Part shown: positions 1 through 8,479 of the stretch, piece after piece | Layout of the letters: each line of letters starts with the position of its first letter | Position numbering within the stretch: the stretch's first letter is position 1 | Assembly (NCBI GenBank): GCA_021772015.1 | Contig: JAETNS010000022.1 | Span: 1-40,301 of the forward strand | Direction of reading: 5' to 3' | Source: Prevotellaceae bacterium | GTDB lineage: Bacteria; Bacteroidota; Bacteroidia; Bacteroidales; Muribaculaceae | DNA length: 40,301 nucleotides | The notes under the pieces: generated by a model | Databases searched by the model: none | Told to the model about the DNA's origin: nothing | The model's input: the letters and a program-made list of their open reading frames with translations, nothing else | Translations under genes and position numbers: made by a program

Positions 1-136
1 CCAATCCCCTGTATCGGGTAAGATGGTAGTCGCTTATGATTTCCCGAAAAATGAATCGGGGAAGACAAAGTATGTGAACCTATTTTTCATCCTTGATAAA
101 CAATGGGGAGCGATCTGTTTCATTCAAGATATTTGA
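1..136 (+). CDS. 3' end of an unrecognised protein (partial)
   Basis: An open frame enters from the left edge (first complete codon at base 2) and ends at TGA 134-136, giving the last 44 residues of a protein. The tail alternates hydrophobic and polar residues (KYVNLFFILDKQWGAICFIQ), which suggests a beta-rich C-terminus. The fragment is too short to assign a family. It is followed by a GC-rich hairpin at 188-235 that could end its transcript before the ruvA promoter. Confidence 0.6.
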   Translation, partial: QSPVSGKMVVAYDFPKNESGKTKYVNLFFILDKQWGAICFIQDI

Positions 137-187
137 ATGATCGTAGTCTGAATCTATCGTAACAAAGATAGACACAATAGATTCAAT

Positions 188-235
188 CCAAACCCACCGC
201 TGCCGGGAAAGTCAGTCCGGCGGTGGTGGGTTTGG
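188..235 (+). terminator. GC-rich hairpin upstream of ruvA (possible terminator)
   Basis: The arms 188-206 and 217-235 are complementary over 19 positions with one mismatch and one G-U pair, closing a 10-nt loop. There is no T-run after the stem, so it is not a canonical intrinsic terminator. It may end the upstream gene's transcript or protect its 3' end. Its right arm contains the TTTG that fits the -33 element of the ruvA promoter. Confidence 0.45.
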
Positions 236-262
236 CGGAGTTGAGGGAATGATGTAACTTTG
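231..262 (+). promoter_or_regulatory. Bacteroides-type promoter of ruvA-sprA
   Basis: TTTG at 231-234 and TAACTTTG at 255-262 are separated by 20 nt, an exact fit to the Bacteroidetes primary sigma factor consensus (TTTG, 19-21 nt, TAnnTTTG). Transcription would start near 269, leaving a leader of about 20 nt before the ruvA ATG at 290. Confidence 0.75.
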
Positions 263-289
263 CGGTGGAAAATCAAAGGAGATTTTTTT

Positions 290-907
290 ATGATGGAATA
301 TGTCAGTGGCAAGGTTGCCGAGCTGACCCCGACCACCGCAGTGGTGGATGTCAACGGGGTCGGCTATGAACTCAATATAACCCTCACGACTTTCTCGTCT
401 CTGGAACAGGCGGTCGGCGGTCAGTTGGGGGAGAGGCAGACAGCGGGGATCGCAAAGCTGTTTGTCCATGAGGTGATCCGCGAGGATGCGTGGACCCTTT
501 ACGGTTTCGCCACGAAACGGGAGCGCGAGCTTTTCCGCGAGCTGATAGGGGTATCCGGCGTAGGAAGCGCGTCGGCGCGTATGATTCTTTCCTCGATTTC
601 CCCGGCTGAACTGGAGGGGGTGATCACCTCCGGTGACGAGCGGAGGCTCAAGGCTGTGAAGGGAATCGGAGGGAAGACCGCACAAAGAATAATTGTCGAC
701 CTTCGCGACAAAATAAAACCAACGGGAGATTCGTTATTAATTCAGCCGGGAACGCCGACTTCGGAGGTCTTCGACGAGGCGTTGGCGGCTCTGGTAATGC
801 TCGGCTTCGCAAAGCCGGCCAGCCAGAAAGTGCTTTCCAAGCTTTTCTCCCAGGAACCCACCCAGAAAGTGGAGCAGGCGATCAAGAAAGCCCTCACAAT
901 GCTTTAA
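290..907 (+). CDS. ruvA: Holliday junction branch migration protein RuvA
   Basis: RuvA binds four-way DNA junctions as a tetramer and loads the RuvB motor for branch migration during recombinational repair. The 205-residue product has the family length. The N-terminal OB-fold carries the typical start (EYVSGKVAEL, then DVNGVGYELN). The middle has helix-hairpin-helix segments (LIGVSGVGSASA and VKGIGGKTAQRI). The small C-terminal RuvB-contacting domain begins near SEVFDEALAALVMLGF. I chose ATG 290 because AAAGGAG lies at 275-281 with good spacing and because the promoter -7 element ends at 262. A longer frame from TTG 260 would start inside the promoter. The sprA frame follows after 7 nt, so the two genes are probably co-transcribed. 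Confidence 0.97.
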   Translation: MMEYVSGKVAELTPTTAVVDVNGVGYELNITLTTFSSLEQAVGGQLGERQTAGIAKLFVHEVIREDAWTLYGFATKRERELFRELIGVSGVGSASARMILSSISPAELEGVITSGDERRLKAVKGIGGKTAQRIIVDLRDKIKPTGDSLLIQPGTPTSEVFDEALAALVMLGFAKPASQKVLSKLFSQEPTQKVEQAIKKALTML

Positions 908-914
908 CCCAAGG

Positions 915-3900
915 TTGTCCGCTTCTCTCGGAAAGAGGGAGCGGCGGCCGCCCTTGCTGTCGTTTACTGTTACGCGTCTGAATTACAAATCGATATACCG
1001 CCGGTCATTGTGGCTCCTCTGCACGGTTGTGGCAGTGGCGGCCTCGGCTGTTCTTGTGCTCGCCGAACCGCAGAGTCCGTCGGGCGCGTCAGGTGGTGCG
1101 TCGATAACCCCGCCTCCCCCTTTCCCGCCGGTGCCGGTGCCGTCAGACCTTAACGACTCGATTATGATGCCGTTCCCGGTGCAGCAGACAGTCCCGGTCG
1201 ACTATGAGCGGCTGATGGAGGACCAGTTCGCCGCCGACCTCTCCACCCCCTCGAATATCGTCACAGTCCCGGAGTATGACCCGGAGACAGGCTTCTATGT
1301 GATCCGCACGAAAGTCGGTGACACCGAGATAACCACCCCCTTCATTCTCAACGAGAAACAATACAACGACTGGCAGTTCCGCCGCCAGCTCCAGGAGTAT
1401 TACCAGGAGCGCAACCAGGCGTTGGCCGAGAACAGGGAGAAACAGCCGTTCAACATTTTCGACATGAATTTCGCGTACGGGCCTCTTGAGAAAATCTTCG
1501 GTCCGGGCGGCGTGTCGCTGAAAACCCAGGGATCTGTGCAGATAAAGATGGGAATCAACTCCAACAAGAGCGACAACCCGTCGTTACCCATCAAGTCTCG
1601 CCGCAAGACCTATTTCGATTTCGACCAGAAGATACAGGCGACCATAGCCGCGTCGGTCGGTGACCGCATGAATTTCAACATGACCTACAACACCGACGCG
1701 ACTTTTGATTTCGACTCGAAAAACATCAAACTCGCCTATGAGGGGAAAGAGGATGACATCGTCAAGTCGATCGAGGCCGGAAATGTCTCGATGACCACGG
1801 GGTCCTCCCTGATAAGGGGATCGACGGCCCTGTTTGGTGTGAAATCCAAACTGCAGTTCGGCAAATTCACTGTCACGGCCCTCCTGTCGCAGCAGAACTC
1901 CGAGTCGAAGACTGTCAACACAAAAGGTGGTTCACAGGCCACGGATTTCTCTGTCAACGCAGATCAGTATGACCAGAACCGCCACTTCTTCCTTGCTAAT
2001 TATTTCTACCGCAACTATGACCGGTTCGCAGCCCGTCTGCCGTTGGTCACTTCGGGAGTGAACATCACCCGTGTGGAGGTCTGGGTCACTAACAAGGGTG
2101 GAAAGTATGAGCAATCACGTAACATTGTGGCGTTTGCCGACCTCGCGGAAGGTGATGCCGCCGGGTTGAACAATCCCTATTGGACGGTCAATCCCGGAGT
2201 GCCCGTGCCTTGCAACCAGTCCAACAACCTGCTCGATGTCATCAAGACGGAGTATCCCGGAGCAAGATCCATCAACACGGTCACACAGGCGTTGGAGCCC
2301 CTCAGGGCTTTCGGAATCGAGGGCGGCCGTGACTATGAGAAGGTAGAGTCTGCGCGGTTGCTCAATTCATCGGAATATACCCTCAACACCACGTTGGGTT
2401 ACATATCACTGAAAGCCCAGCTCAACTCCGATGATGTGCTGGGTGTGGCATTCGAATATACCTACAACGGTCAGGTCTATCAGGTCGGCGAGTTCTCGTC
2501 TGACATCACAACCACCTCCGAGTCGCTGTATGTCAAGATGTTGAAGTCAACTACCATCGATCCGAAACTGCCGATCTGGCGGTTGATGATGAAGAATGTC
2601 TATTCGTTGGGGGCTTATCAGGTACAGAAACAGAACTTCAAGCTCCAGATAAAATATCTCTCCGACACCACCGGTACGCTCATCAACTATCTGCCGATCC
2701 CGTCGATGTCAAACACCCCGCTCCTGCAGGTGATGAACCTCGACCGTATAGACTCCAACGAGCAGTCTAACCCTGACGGATTCTTCGATTTTATCGAGGG
2801 CTACACTATCATTCCTTCCAACGGCAAGATCATTTTCCCGGTAGCGGAGCCTTTCGGCGCTCATCTCGAAAAGAAGATAAACGATCCGGTTCTTGCCCAG
2901 AAGTATGTCTACAAGGAGTTGTATGACTCAACTCTGGTCATAGCGCGTCAGTTCGCCGACAAGAACAAGTTTGTCCTCGCGGGATCATATCAGGCTTCAT
3001 CCGGCTCGCAGATCAGGCTGAACGCCATGAACGTGCCGCGTGGATCGGTAATTGTCATGGCCGGCGGTGTGCAGCTTGTCGAGAACTCAGACTACACGGT
3101 CGATTACTCGATGGGTATCGTGACCATAACCAACCAGAGCATTATCGATTCCGGGCAGAGCGTGTCGGTCACTCTTGAAAACCAGTCGCTTTTCTCGACC
3201 CAGCGCAAGACGCTGTTGGGTCTCGACATGCAGTATGCCTTCAACAAAGATTTCAATATCGGGGCGACATTCCTCCATTTCTCGGAAAAGGCTCTGACCG
3301 AAAAGGTCAATATCGGCGACGAGGTGATAAACAACTCCATGTTCGGGTTCAATGTCAACTACAACACCCGGTTCATGTGGCTGACCAACCTGCTCAACAA
3401 GATCCCTACGGTAAACGCGACCGCCCCGTCGACATTGAGCCTGACCGCCGAGTATGCCTTGCTGATGCCTCACAGCCAGAAATCCGGCACGAACAAGGGC
3501 AGCTCCTATGTCGATGACTTCGAGTCATCGCAGATCGGCATTGACCTGCGGTCTCCCTATTCATGGTTCCTCGCGTCGACACCTTACGACGGCGGCAAGG
3601 ACGCGCTCTTCCCCGAGGCGGCCCTATCCAACGATCCCGCTTACGGCATGAACCGCGCCTTGATAAACTGGTATTACATCGACCGCATGTTTACCGACCG
3701 TAACTCCTCGCTCGCGCCGGGTTACATACGCAACGACCTTGTGCAGCTCTCCAACCCCTACGTCCGCGAGGTCTCCTCCCAGGAGATTTTCCCCGGCCGC
3801 GAACTCACCTACGGGGAGTCGGCCACCATACAGACCCTCAACCTCTCGTTCTATCCGACCGAACGCGGTCCTTACAACCTTGACGCGACGAACATCGACG

Positions 3901-6900
3901 AGGAGGGAAATCTGCTGTTCCCCGAAAAACGCTGGGGCGGTATCATGAGGAAGATGGATAACACCAACTTCGAGCAGTCAAACATCGAATACATCCAGTT
4001 CTGGATGATGAACCCCTTCCTTGATCCTGACAATCCCAACTATGACGGCGGCGACCTTTACTTCAATTTCGGCGAGATATCGGAGGATATATTGAAAGAT
4101 GGTCTAAAGTCATATGAGAACGGTCTGCCGGTCGACGGCAACAATGAGTGGATGGAGTCGACGGTATGGGGACGTGTGTCGCGTCAGAACTCGCTCACTT
4201 ACGCGTTCGACACCAACAACGGCTCTCGTCTTATGCAGGATGTCGGTCTTGACGGTCTGCGCAATGACGACGAATTCGGATTCCCGACCTACAGCTCATT
4301 TCTGGAGCAGTTGCGCCAGCGTCTTTCCCCGGCGGCGATGGAGCGGATGCAGAATGATATTTTCTCACCCTTCAATGACCCGGCGCAGGACAACTACCAT
4401 TTCTTCCGAGGTTACGATTACGATGAGCAGCGTCTTTCGATTCTTGAACGATACAAACGTTACAACGGGGTCGAGGGGAACTCCCTGCCGCCGGAAGATG
4501 CCGCAGATCCCCTCTACCAGAGCGCGAGGTCGGTGCCTGATGTGGAGGATATAAACCAGGACAACACCCTCAACGAATATGAGCGTTACTTCCAGTATCG
4601 CGTCTCGATACGACCGGAGGATCTTGTGGTCGGTAAGAATTACATCTCCGACAAGCAGGTGTCGACTGTCTACACCCGCGACGGGAAAGACCAGACTGTC
4701 GAATGGTATCAGTTCAAGATACCACTGTCGCAGTATGAGAAGAAAGTCGGGTCGATAAATGACTTCTCGACCATCCGCTTCGCGCGTATGTTCATGACCG
4801 GCTTCAAACAGGTGACCCACCTACGTTTCGCCACCCTCGAACTTGTCCGTGGGGAATGGCGCAACTATGACTTCAACCTCAACAACCGTGGTGACGCTCC
4901 CGCCGAGGGGCAGATGGATGTCTCTGTGGTCAATATCGAGGAGAACGCAGACCGTGAGCCTGTCAATTATGTGCTTCCTCCGGGTGTTACCCGAATCGTC
5001 GACCCGGGGCAGTCACAGGCTGTGCAGCTCAACGAGCAGTCGATGTCGCTGAAAGTCACCGGACTGAAAGCCGGCGACGGGCGCGGGGTATACCGCGACA
5101 CCCAGCAGGATCTGCGTAATTACAAACGCCTCCAGATGTGGGTGCATGCGGAGAGCCTGATTGATGACGTGACGAATCTCAAATCAGGTGAATTGTCGGT
5201 GTTTGTCCGCCTCGGTACGGATGTCAAGGCCAACTACTATGAGTATGAGATACCTCTGGCGTTGACCCCTCACGGCAATTATAACAACTGGCTTGAGAGT
5301 GACCGCCAGAAGGTATGGCCGCTCCAGAATTTCATGGATCTCAACCTCCAGAATCTCGTCAACCTCAAAAAAGAGCGCAACCGCGCGAAAGAGGAGGCGG
5401 GAAGCGGGATCGGTTACGCGACGGTATACACCGGCCGTGACCCGGAGAATGAGCGTAACTCGATGGCCGTTAAGGGTAATCCCTCATTGAGCGATGTCAG
5501 GGTGATCCTCGTCGGTGTCCGTAACAACTCCAACACTGTAAAGGATGGAATTGTCTGGGTCAATGAGCTGAAAGTCACTGATTTCGATGAGGCCGGAGGC
5601 TGGGCTGCCAAGGCAAATGTCAATCTCGGCCTTTCGGATGTCGCGACCCTGAATTTCGGCGCGCATGTCGAGACTGCGGGCTTCGGGTCTGTCGACCAGG
5701 GGTTGAACGAGCGGCGCATGGATGATTATCAGCAGTATAACATCGCCGTCCAGACCGATCTTGGCCGTTTCCTCCCCGAAAAGGCCAAACTGCGCGCCCC
5801 GATCTACTATTCATACTCCACCGAGAAGACGACTCCGAAGTACAATCCTCTCGACCAGGATGTGCTTCTGAAAGACGCGCTTGATGACGCGCCGGACAAG
5901 CATGCCCGTGACTCGATTTCGAGCTACGCAGTCGAGAGGTCGACGATCAAGAGCTTCTCTCTGTCGGGCCTGAAATTCGATGTGACAAGTGCCAAGCCGA
6001 TGCCTTGGGATCCCGCGAACTTCACTGTCAACTTTTCGTTCAACAAGCAGTCGAAGAACGATCCGACCACCGAGTATGAGTACACCAACGACTATCGAGG
6101 GTCGCTGGCCTACAACTATTCCCCGATGATCAAGGGGTTGAAACCTTTCGGATGGATAAAATCGAAGAACAAGAACCTGAAATTCTTCAAGGACTGGGAG
6201 ATCAACTACCTTCCGAACACGATCTCGTTCCTGACCAACATGTCGCGTTACTATTATGAGATGCAGACACGGTCGGAACTTGACGACACATTCCAGCTTC
6301 CGGTGTCGGTAAGCAAGAATTTCCTCTGGGACCGTCAGTTCCAGCTGACATGGAACCTCACCAAGTCGATATCCCTGACATTCAATTCCAACACTTCGGC
6401 GCGCATTGAGGAGACAGTGGGGGCTGTCAACAAGAAGCTCTTCCCTGACCAATACAAGCAATGGAAAGACACAGTCTGGAGTTCGATTCTCTCGATGGGT
6501 ACACCGTGGGCTTACAACCAGAGTTTCGTGGCCACATACCGCGCTCCGTTCAACCGTATTCCTGTCCTTGACTTCCTGACCGGAAACTTCTCCTACAACT
6601 CGACTTACCGTTGGGATCGCGGAGCGGAGATAGACGGGGTATCGACCGGCAACAAGATCGCCAGCCAGTCATCTATGAGTGTTGACGGGCGCGTCAATTT
6701 CGAGAGCCTGTACAACAAGATTCCTTTCGTGAAGGATGTTCACAAGCGGTTCAACAATGTCGGAAAGAAGACGGTAGAAAGGAAACCGAAGAAGTTCGAG
6801 CGCACCTACCGTCTGCAGCCTGACACTACATTCACCATCCGACATAACCTACGCACCAAGAAAATACGCCTGAAAGGTGAGAATGTCGCGACCAAGGAGC

Positions 6901-8444
6901 CGTTTGTATTCAAGCACAAGATCATCGATGACAACACTGTCGAGATCCTTACCCCCTCGGATGCCAATATCAAGTTCACTATCGAGGAGGTGTTGAAGGA
7001 GGATAAATCGGTATGGCGCGAGATAGGGGAGTACGCCCTCCGTTTCGTGATGAGTCCGCGGTCTGCCTCTATCCGCTGGAAGAAGACCAACACAATGTCG
7101 ATTCCGCTGTTCCGCAACGACATCGGCAACATATTCGGCCAGTCGACCGGTTACGGTGCGATGTCGCCGGGCCTTGACTTCGCGTTCGGTTTCGCCGGTG
7201 AGGATTATATCTATAAGGCGAAGGATAGGGGATGGCTGATCACCGACGATGGGCAGACCTCCCCCGCGATCATCTCGCGCGCAAGCGAACTCAACCTTGA
7301 GTTCCAGCTCGAATTTGTCAAGGGGTTGAAACTGCAGCTGACAATGAACCGGACGGACAACCGTACGCGTCAGATACAGTTCATGTATCCCGACATGCCG
7401 GTGACTTTCTCCGGCTCCTACACCAAGACCCATTGCGCCATCGGTACGGCCCTCGGATCCTCTAACGCCGAGGATGGGTATTACAGTGCGTCGTTCCAGA
7501 AGATGATCGACAACATCCCGGTCATCGCCGAACGATATAATTCGCAATATAACGGCTCTAACTACCCGACCGGCGGTTTCATGTCTGACAATCCTCTTGC
7601 GGGGCAGCCTTACAACCCATCGAACGGCACTGTCTCGCAGACATCTTCCGATGTTCTCGTGCCGGCGTTCATCTCGGCTTACACCGGGACGAATCCTCAT
7701 ACCCAATATCTTACTCCGTTCCCCGATTTCGGAGCGGTTCTCCCCAACTGGCGTTTGACCTACGACGGCCTGATCAATCTGGGGAATATGAAGAAATGGT
7801 TCAAGAATTTCTCATTGAGCCACGCCTACCAGTGCACCTATTCCGTAGGCTCTTATTCATCATATCTCAACTGGCTGACAGTAGACGGAAACCTCGGTTT
7901 CACCCTTGACACCAACACGGGAATGCCTGTCCCATCCTCTCCCTACAACATCTCGACCGTAGCCATCACCGAGCGTTTCGCCCCGCTGTTCGGCGTGAAC
8001 GGCACGTTGAGGAATGACCTGCAGTTCAACCTCGAATGGAAAGACCAGCGGACGCTGACCCTCAACACCTCCGCCGGACAGGTGGTGGAGGCCACCTCGC
8101 GCGGACTGACTATCGGCGCGGGCTACAAGATCGTCGGTTTCAACACGATACTTAAAATGCGCGGTTCGCAGTCGGGTGTCAGCAACGACCTGACCCTTAA
8201 GGCTGACTTCTCGTTGCAGAACACCCAGGCTCTTATCCGCCGTATCGAGACCAACTACACTCAGGCCACATCCGGAACCCGGACGTTGACCATCAACTTC
8301 AACGCCCAGTATATCCTCTCGCGCAAACTTACCCTTGGGGCTTACTTCGACCATCAGGTCAACACCCCCTTGGTCAGCAACGCCGCTTATCCGACCACCA
8401 ACTCATCTTACGGCATATCACTAAACCTCAACCTCTCGCGTTGA
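915..8444 (+). CDS. sprA: SprA/Sov-type outer-membrane protein (T9SS translocon)
   Basis: SprA (Sov in Porphyromonas gingivalis) is the very large outer-membrane beta-barrel that forms the translocon of the type IX secretion system. The 2509-residue product matches the family in length and layout: a signal peptide (hydrophobic stretch LWLLCTVVAVAASAVLVLA, about residues 33-51), a proline-rich segment near residues 55-75, then a long region rich in aromatic and Asn residues ending in a beta-strand (SLNLNLSR). No ATG lies between ruvA and the signal peptide. The longest frame starts at TTG 915, and another in-frame TTG is at 954, so the gene must use a non-ATG start that I cannot fix. It sits 7 nt after ruvA. 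Several proteins elsewhere in this window carry T9SS-like tails and may be its cargo. Identity is confident; the start is not. Confidence 0.92.
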   Translation: MSASLGKRERRPPLLSFTVTRLNYKSIYRRSLWLLCTVVAVAASAVLVLAEPQSPSGASGGASITPPPPFPPVPVPSDLNDSIMMPFPVQQTVPVDYERLMEDQFAADLSTPSNIVTVPEYDPETGFYVIRTKVGDTEITTPFILNEKQYNDWQFRRQLQEYYQERNQALAENREKQPFNIFDMNFAYGPLEKIFGPGGVSLKTQGSVQIKMGINSNKSDNPSLPIKSRRKTYFDFDQKIQATIAASVGDRMNFNMTYNTDATFDFDSKNIKLAYEGKEDDIVKSIEAGNVSMTTGSSLIRGSTALFGVKSKLQFGKFTVTALLSQQNSESKTVNTKGGSQATDFSVNADQYDQNRHFFLANYFYRNYDRFAARLPLVTSGVNITRVEVWVTNKGGKYEQSRNIVAFADLAEGDAAGLNNPYWTVNPGVPVPCNQSNNLLDVIKTEYPGARSINTVTQALEPLRAFGIEGGRDYEKVESARLLNSSEYTLNTTLGYISLKAQLNSDDVLGVAFEYTYNGQVYQVGEFSSDITTTSESLYVKMLKSTTIDPKLPIWRLMMKNVYSLGAYQVQKQNFKLQIKYLSDTTGTLINYLPIPSMSNTPLLQVMNLDRIDSNEQSNPDGFFDFIEGYTIIPSNGKIIFPVAEPFGAHLEKKINDPVLAQKYVYKELYDSTLVIARQFADKNKFVLAGSYQASSGSQIRLNAMNVPRGSVIVMAGGVQLVENSDYTVDYSMGIVTITNQSIIDSGQSVSVTLENQSLFSTQRKTLLGLDMQYAFNKDFNIGATFLHFSEKALTEKVNIGDEVINNSMFGFNVNYNTRFMWLTNLLNKIPTVNATAPSTLSLTAEYALLMPHSQKSGTNKGSSYVDDFESSQIGIDLRSPYSWFLASTPYDGGKDALFPEAALSNDPAYGMNRALINWYYIDRMFTDRNSSLAPGYIRNDLVQLSNPYVREVSSQEIFPGRELTYGESATIQTLNLSFYPTERGPYNLDATNIDEEGNLLFPEKRWGGIMRKMDNTNFEQSNIEYIQFWMMNPFLDPDNPNYDGGDLYFNFGEISEDILKDGLKSYENGLPVDGNNEWMESTVWGRVSRQNSLTYAFDTNNGSRLMQDVGLDGLRNDDEFGFPTYSSFLEQLRQRLSPAAMERMQNDIFSPFNDPAQDNYHFFRGYDYDEQRLSILERYKRYNGVEGNSLPPEDAADPLYQSARSVPDVEDINQDNTLNEYERYFQYRVSIRPEDLVVGKNYISDKQVSTVYTRDGKDQTVEWYQFKIPLSQYEKKVGSINDFSTIRFARMFMTGFKQVTHLRFATLELVRGEWRNYDFNLNNRGDAPAEGQMDVSVVNIEENADREPVNYVLPPGVTRIVDPGQSQAVQLNEQSMSLKVTGLKAGDGRGVYRDTQQDLRNYKRLQMWVHAESLIDDVTNLKSGELSVFVRLGTDVKANYYEYEIPLALTPHGNYNNWLESDRQKVWPLQNFMDLNLQNLVNLKKERNRAKEEAGSGIGYATVYTGRDPENERNSMAVKGNPSLSDVRVILVGVRNNSNTVKDGIVWVNELKVTDFDEAGGWAAKANVNLGLSDVATLNFGAHVETAGFGSVDQGLNERRMDDYQQYNIAVQTDLGRFLPEKAKLRAPIYYSYSTEKTTPKYNPLDQDVLLKDALDDAPDKHARDSISSYAVERSTIKSFSLSGLKFDVTSAKPMPWDPANFTVNFSFNKQSKNDPTTEYEYTNDYRGSLAYNYSPMIKGLKPFGWIKSKNKNLKFFKDWEINYLPNTISFLTNMSRYYYEMQTRSELDDTFQLPVSVSKNFLWDRQFQLTWNLTKSISLTFNSNTSARIEETVGAVNKKLFPDQYKQWKDTVWSSILSMGTPWAYNQSFVATYRAPFNRIPVLDFLTGNFSYNSTYRWDRGAEIDGVSTGNKIASQSSMSVDGRVNFESLYNKIPFVKDVHKRFNNVGKKTVERKPKKFERTYRLQPDTTFTIRHNLRTKKIRLKGENVATKEPFVFKHKIIDDNTVEILTPSDANIKFTIEEVLKEDKSVWREIGEYALRFVMSPRSASIRWKKTNTMSIPLFRNDIGNIFGQSTGYGAMSPGLDFAFGFAGEDYIYKAKDRGWLITDDGQTSPAIISRASELNLEFQLEFVKGLKLQLTMNRTDNRTRQIQFMYPDMPVTFSGSYTKTHCAIGTALGSSNAEDGYYSASFQKMIDNIPVIAERYNSQYNGSNYPTGGFMSDNPLAGQPYNPSNGTVSQTSSDVLVPAFISAYTGTNPHTQYLTPFPDFGAVLPNWRLTYDGLINLGNMKKWFKNFSLSHAYQCTYSVGSYSSYLNWLTVDGNLGFTLDTNTGMPVPSSPYNISTVAITERFAPLFGVNGTLRNDLQFNLEWKDQRTLTLNTSAGQVVEATSRGLTIGAGYKIVGFNTILKMRGSQSGVSNDLTLKADFSLQNTQALIRRIETNYTQATSGTRTLTINFNAQYILSRKLTLGAYFDHQVNTPLVSNAAYPTTNSSYGISLNLNLSR

Positions 8445-8479
8445 GGCCACATAATAAACCCTTCATCTCTATCCCGATT

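Noticed and set aside
260-289. Longer ruvA start at TTG 260
   Set aside because: It lies inside the promoter -7 element; ATG 290 has a ribosome binding site and fits the family N-terminus.
6849-7706. 285-codon open frame on the minus strand inside sprA
   Set aside because: It is antisense to a well-supported sprA frame, is rich in Arg/Val/Gly as expected for a shadow frame, and shows no recognisable domain.
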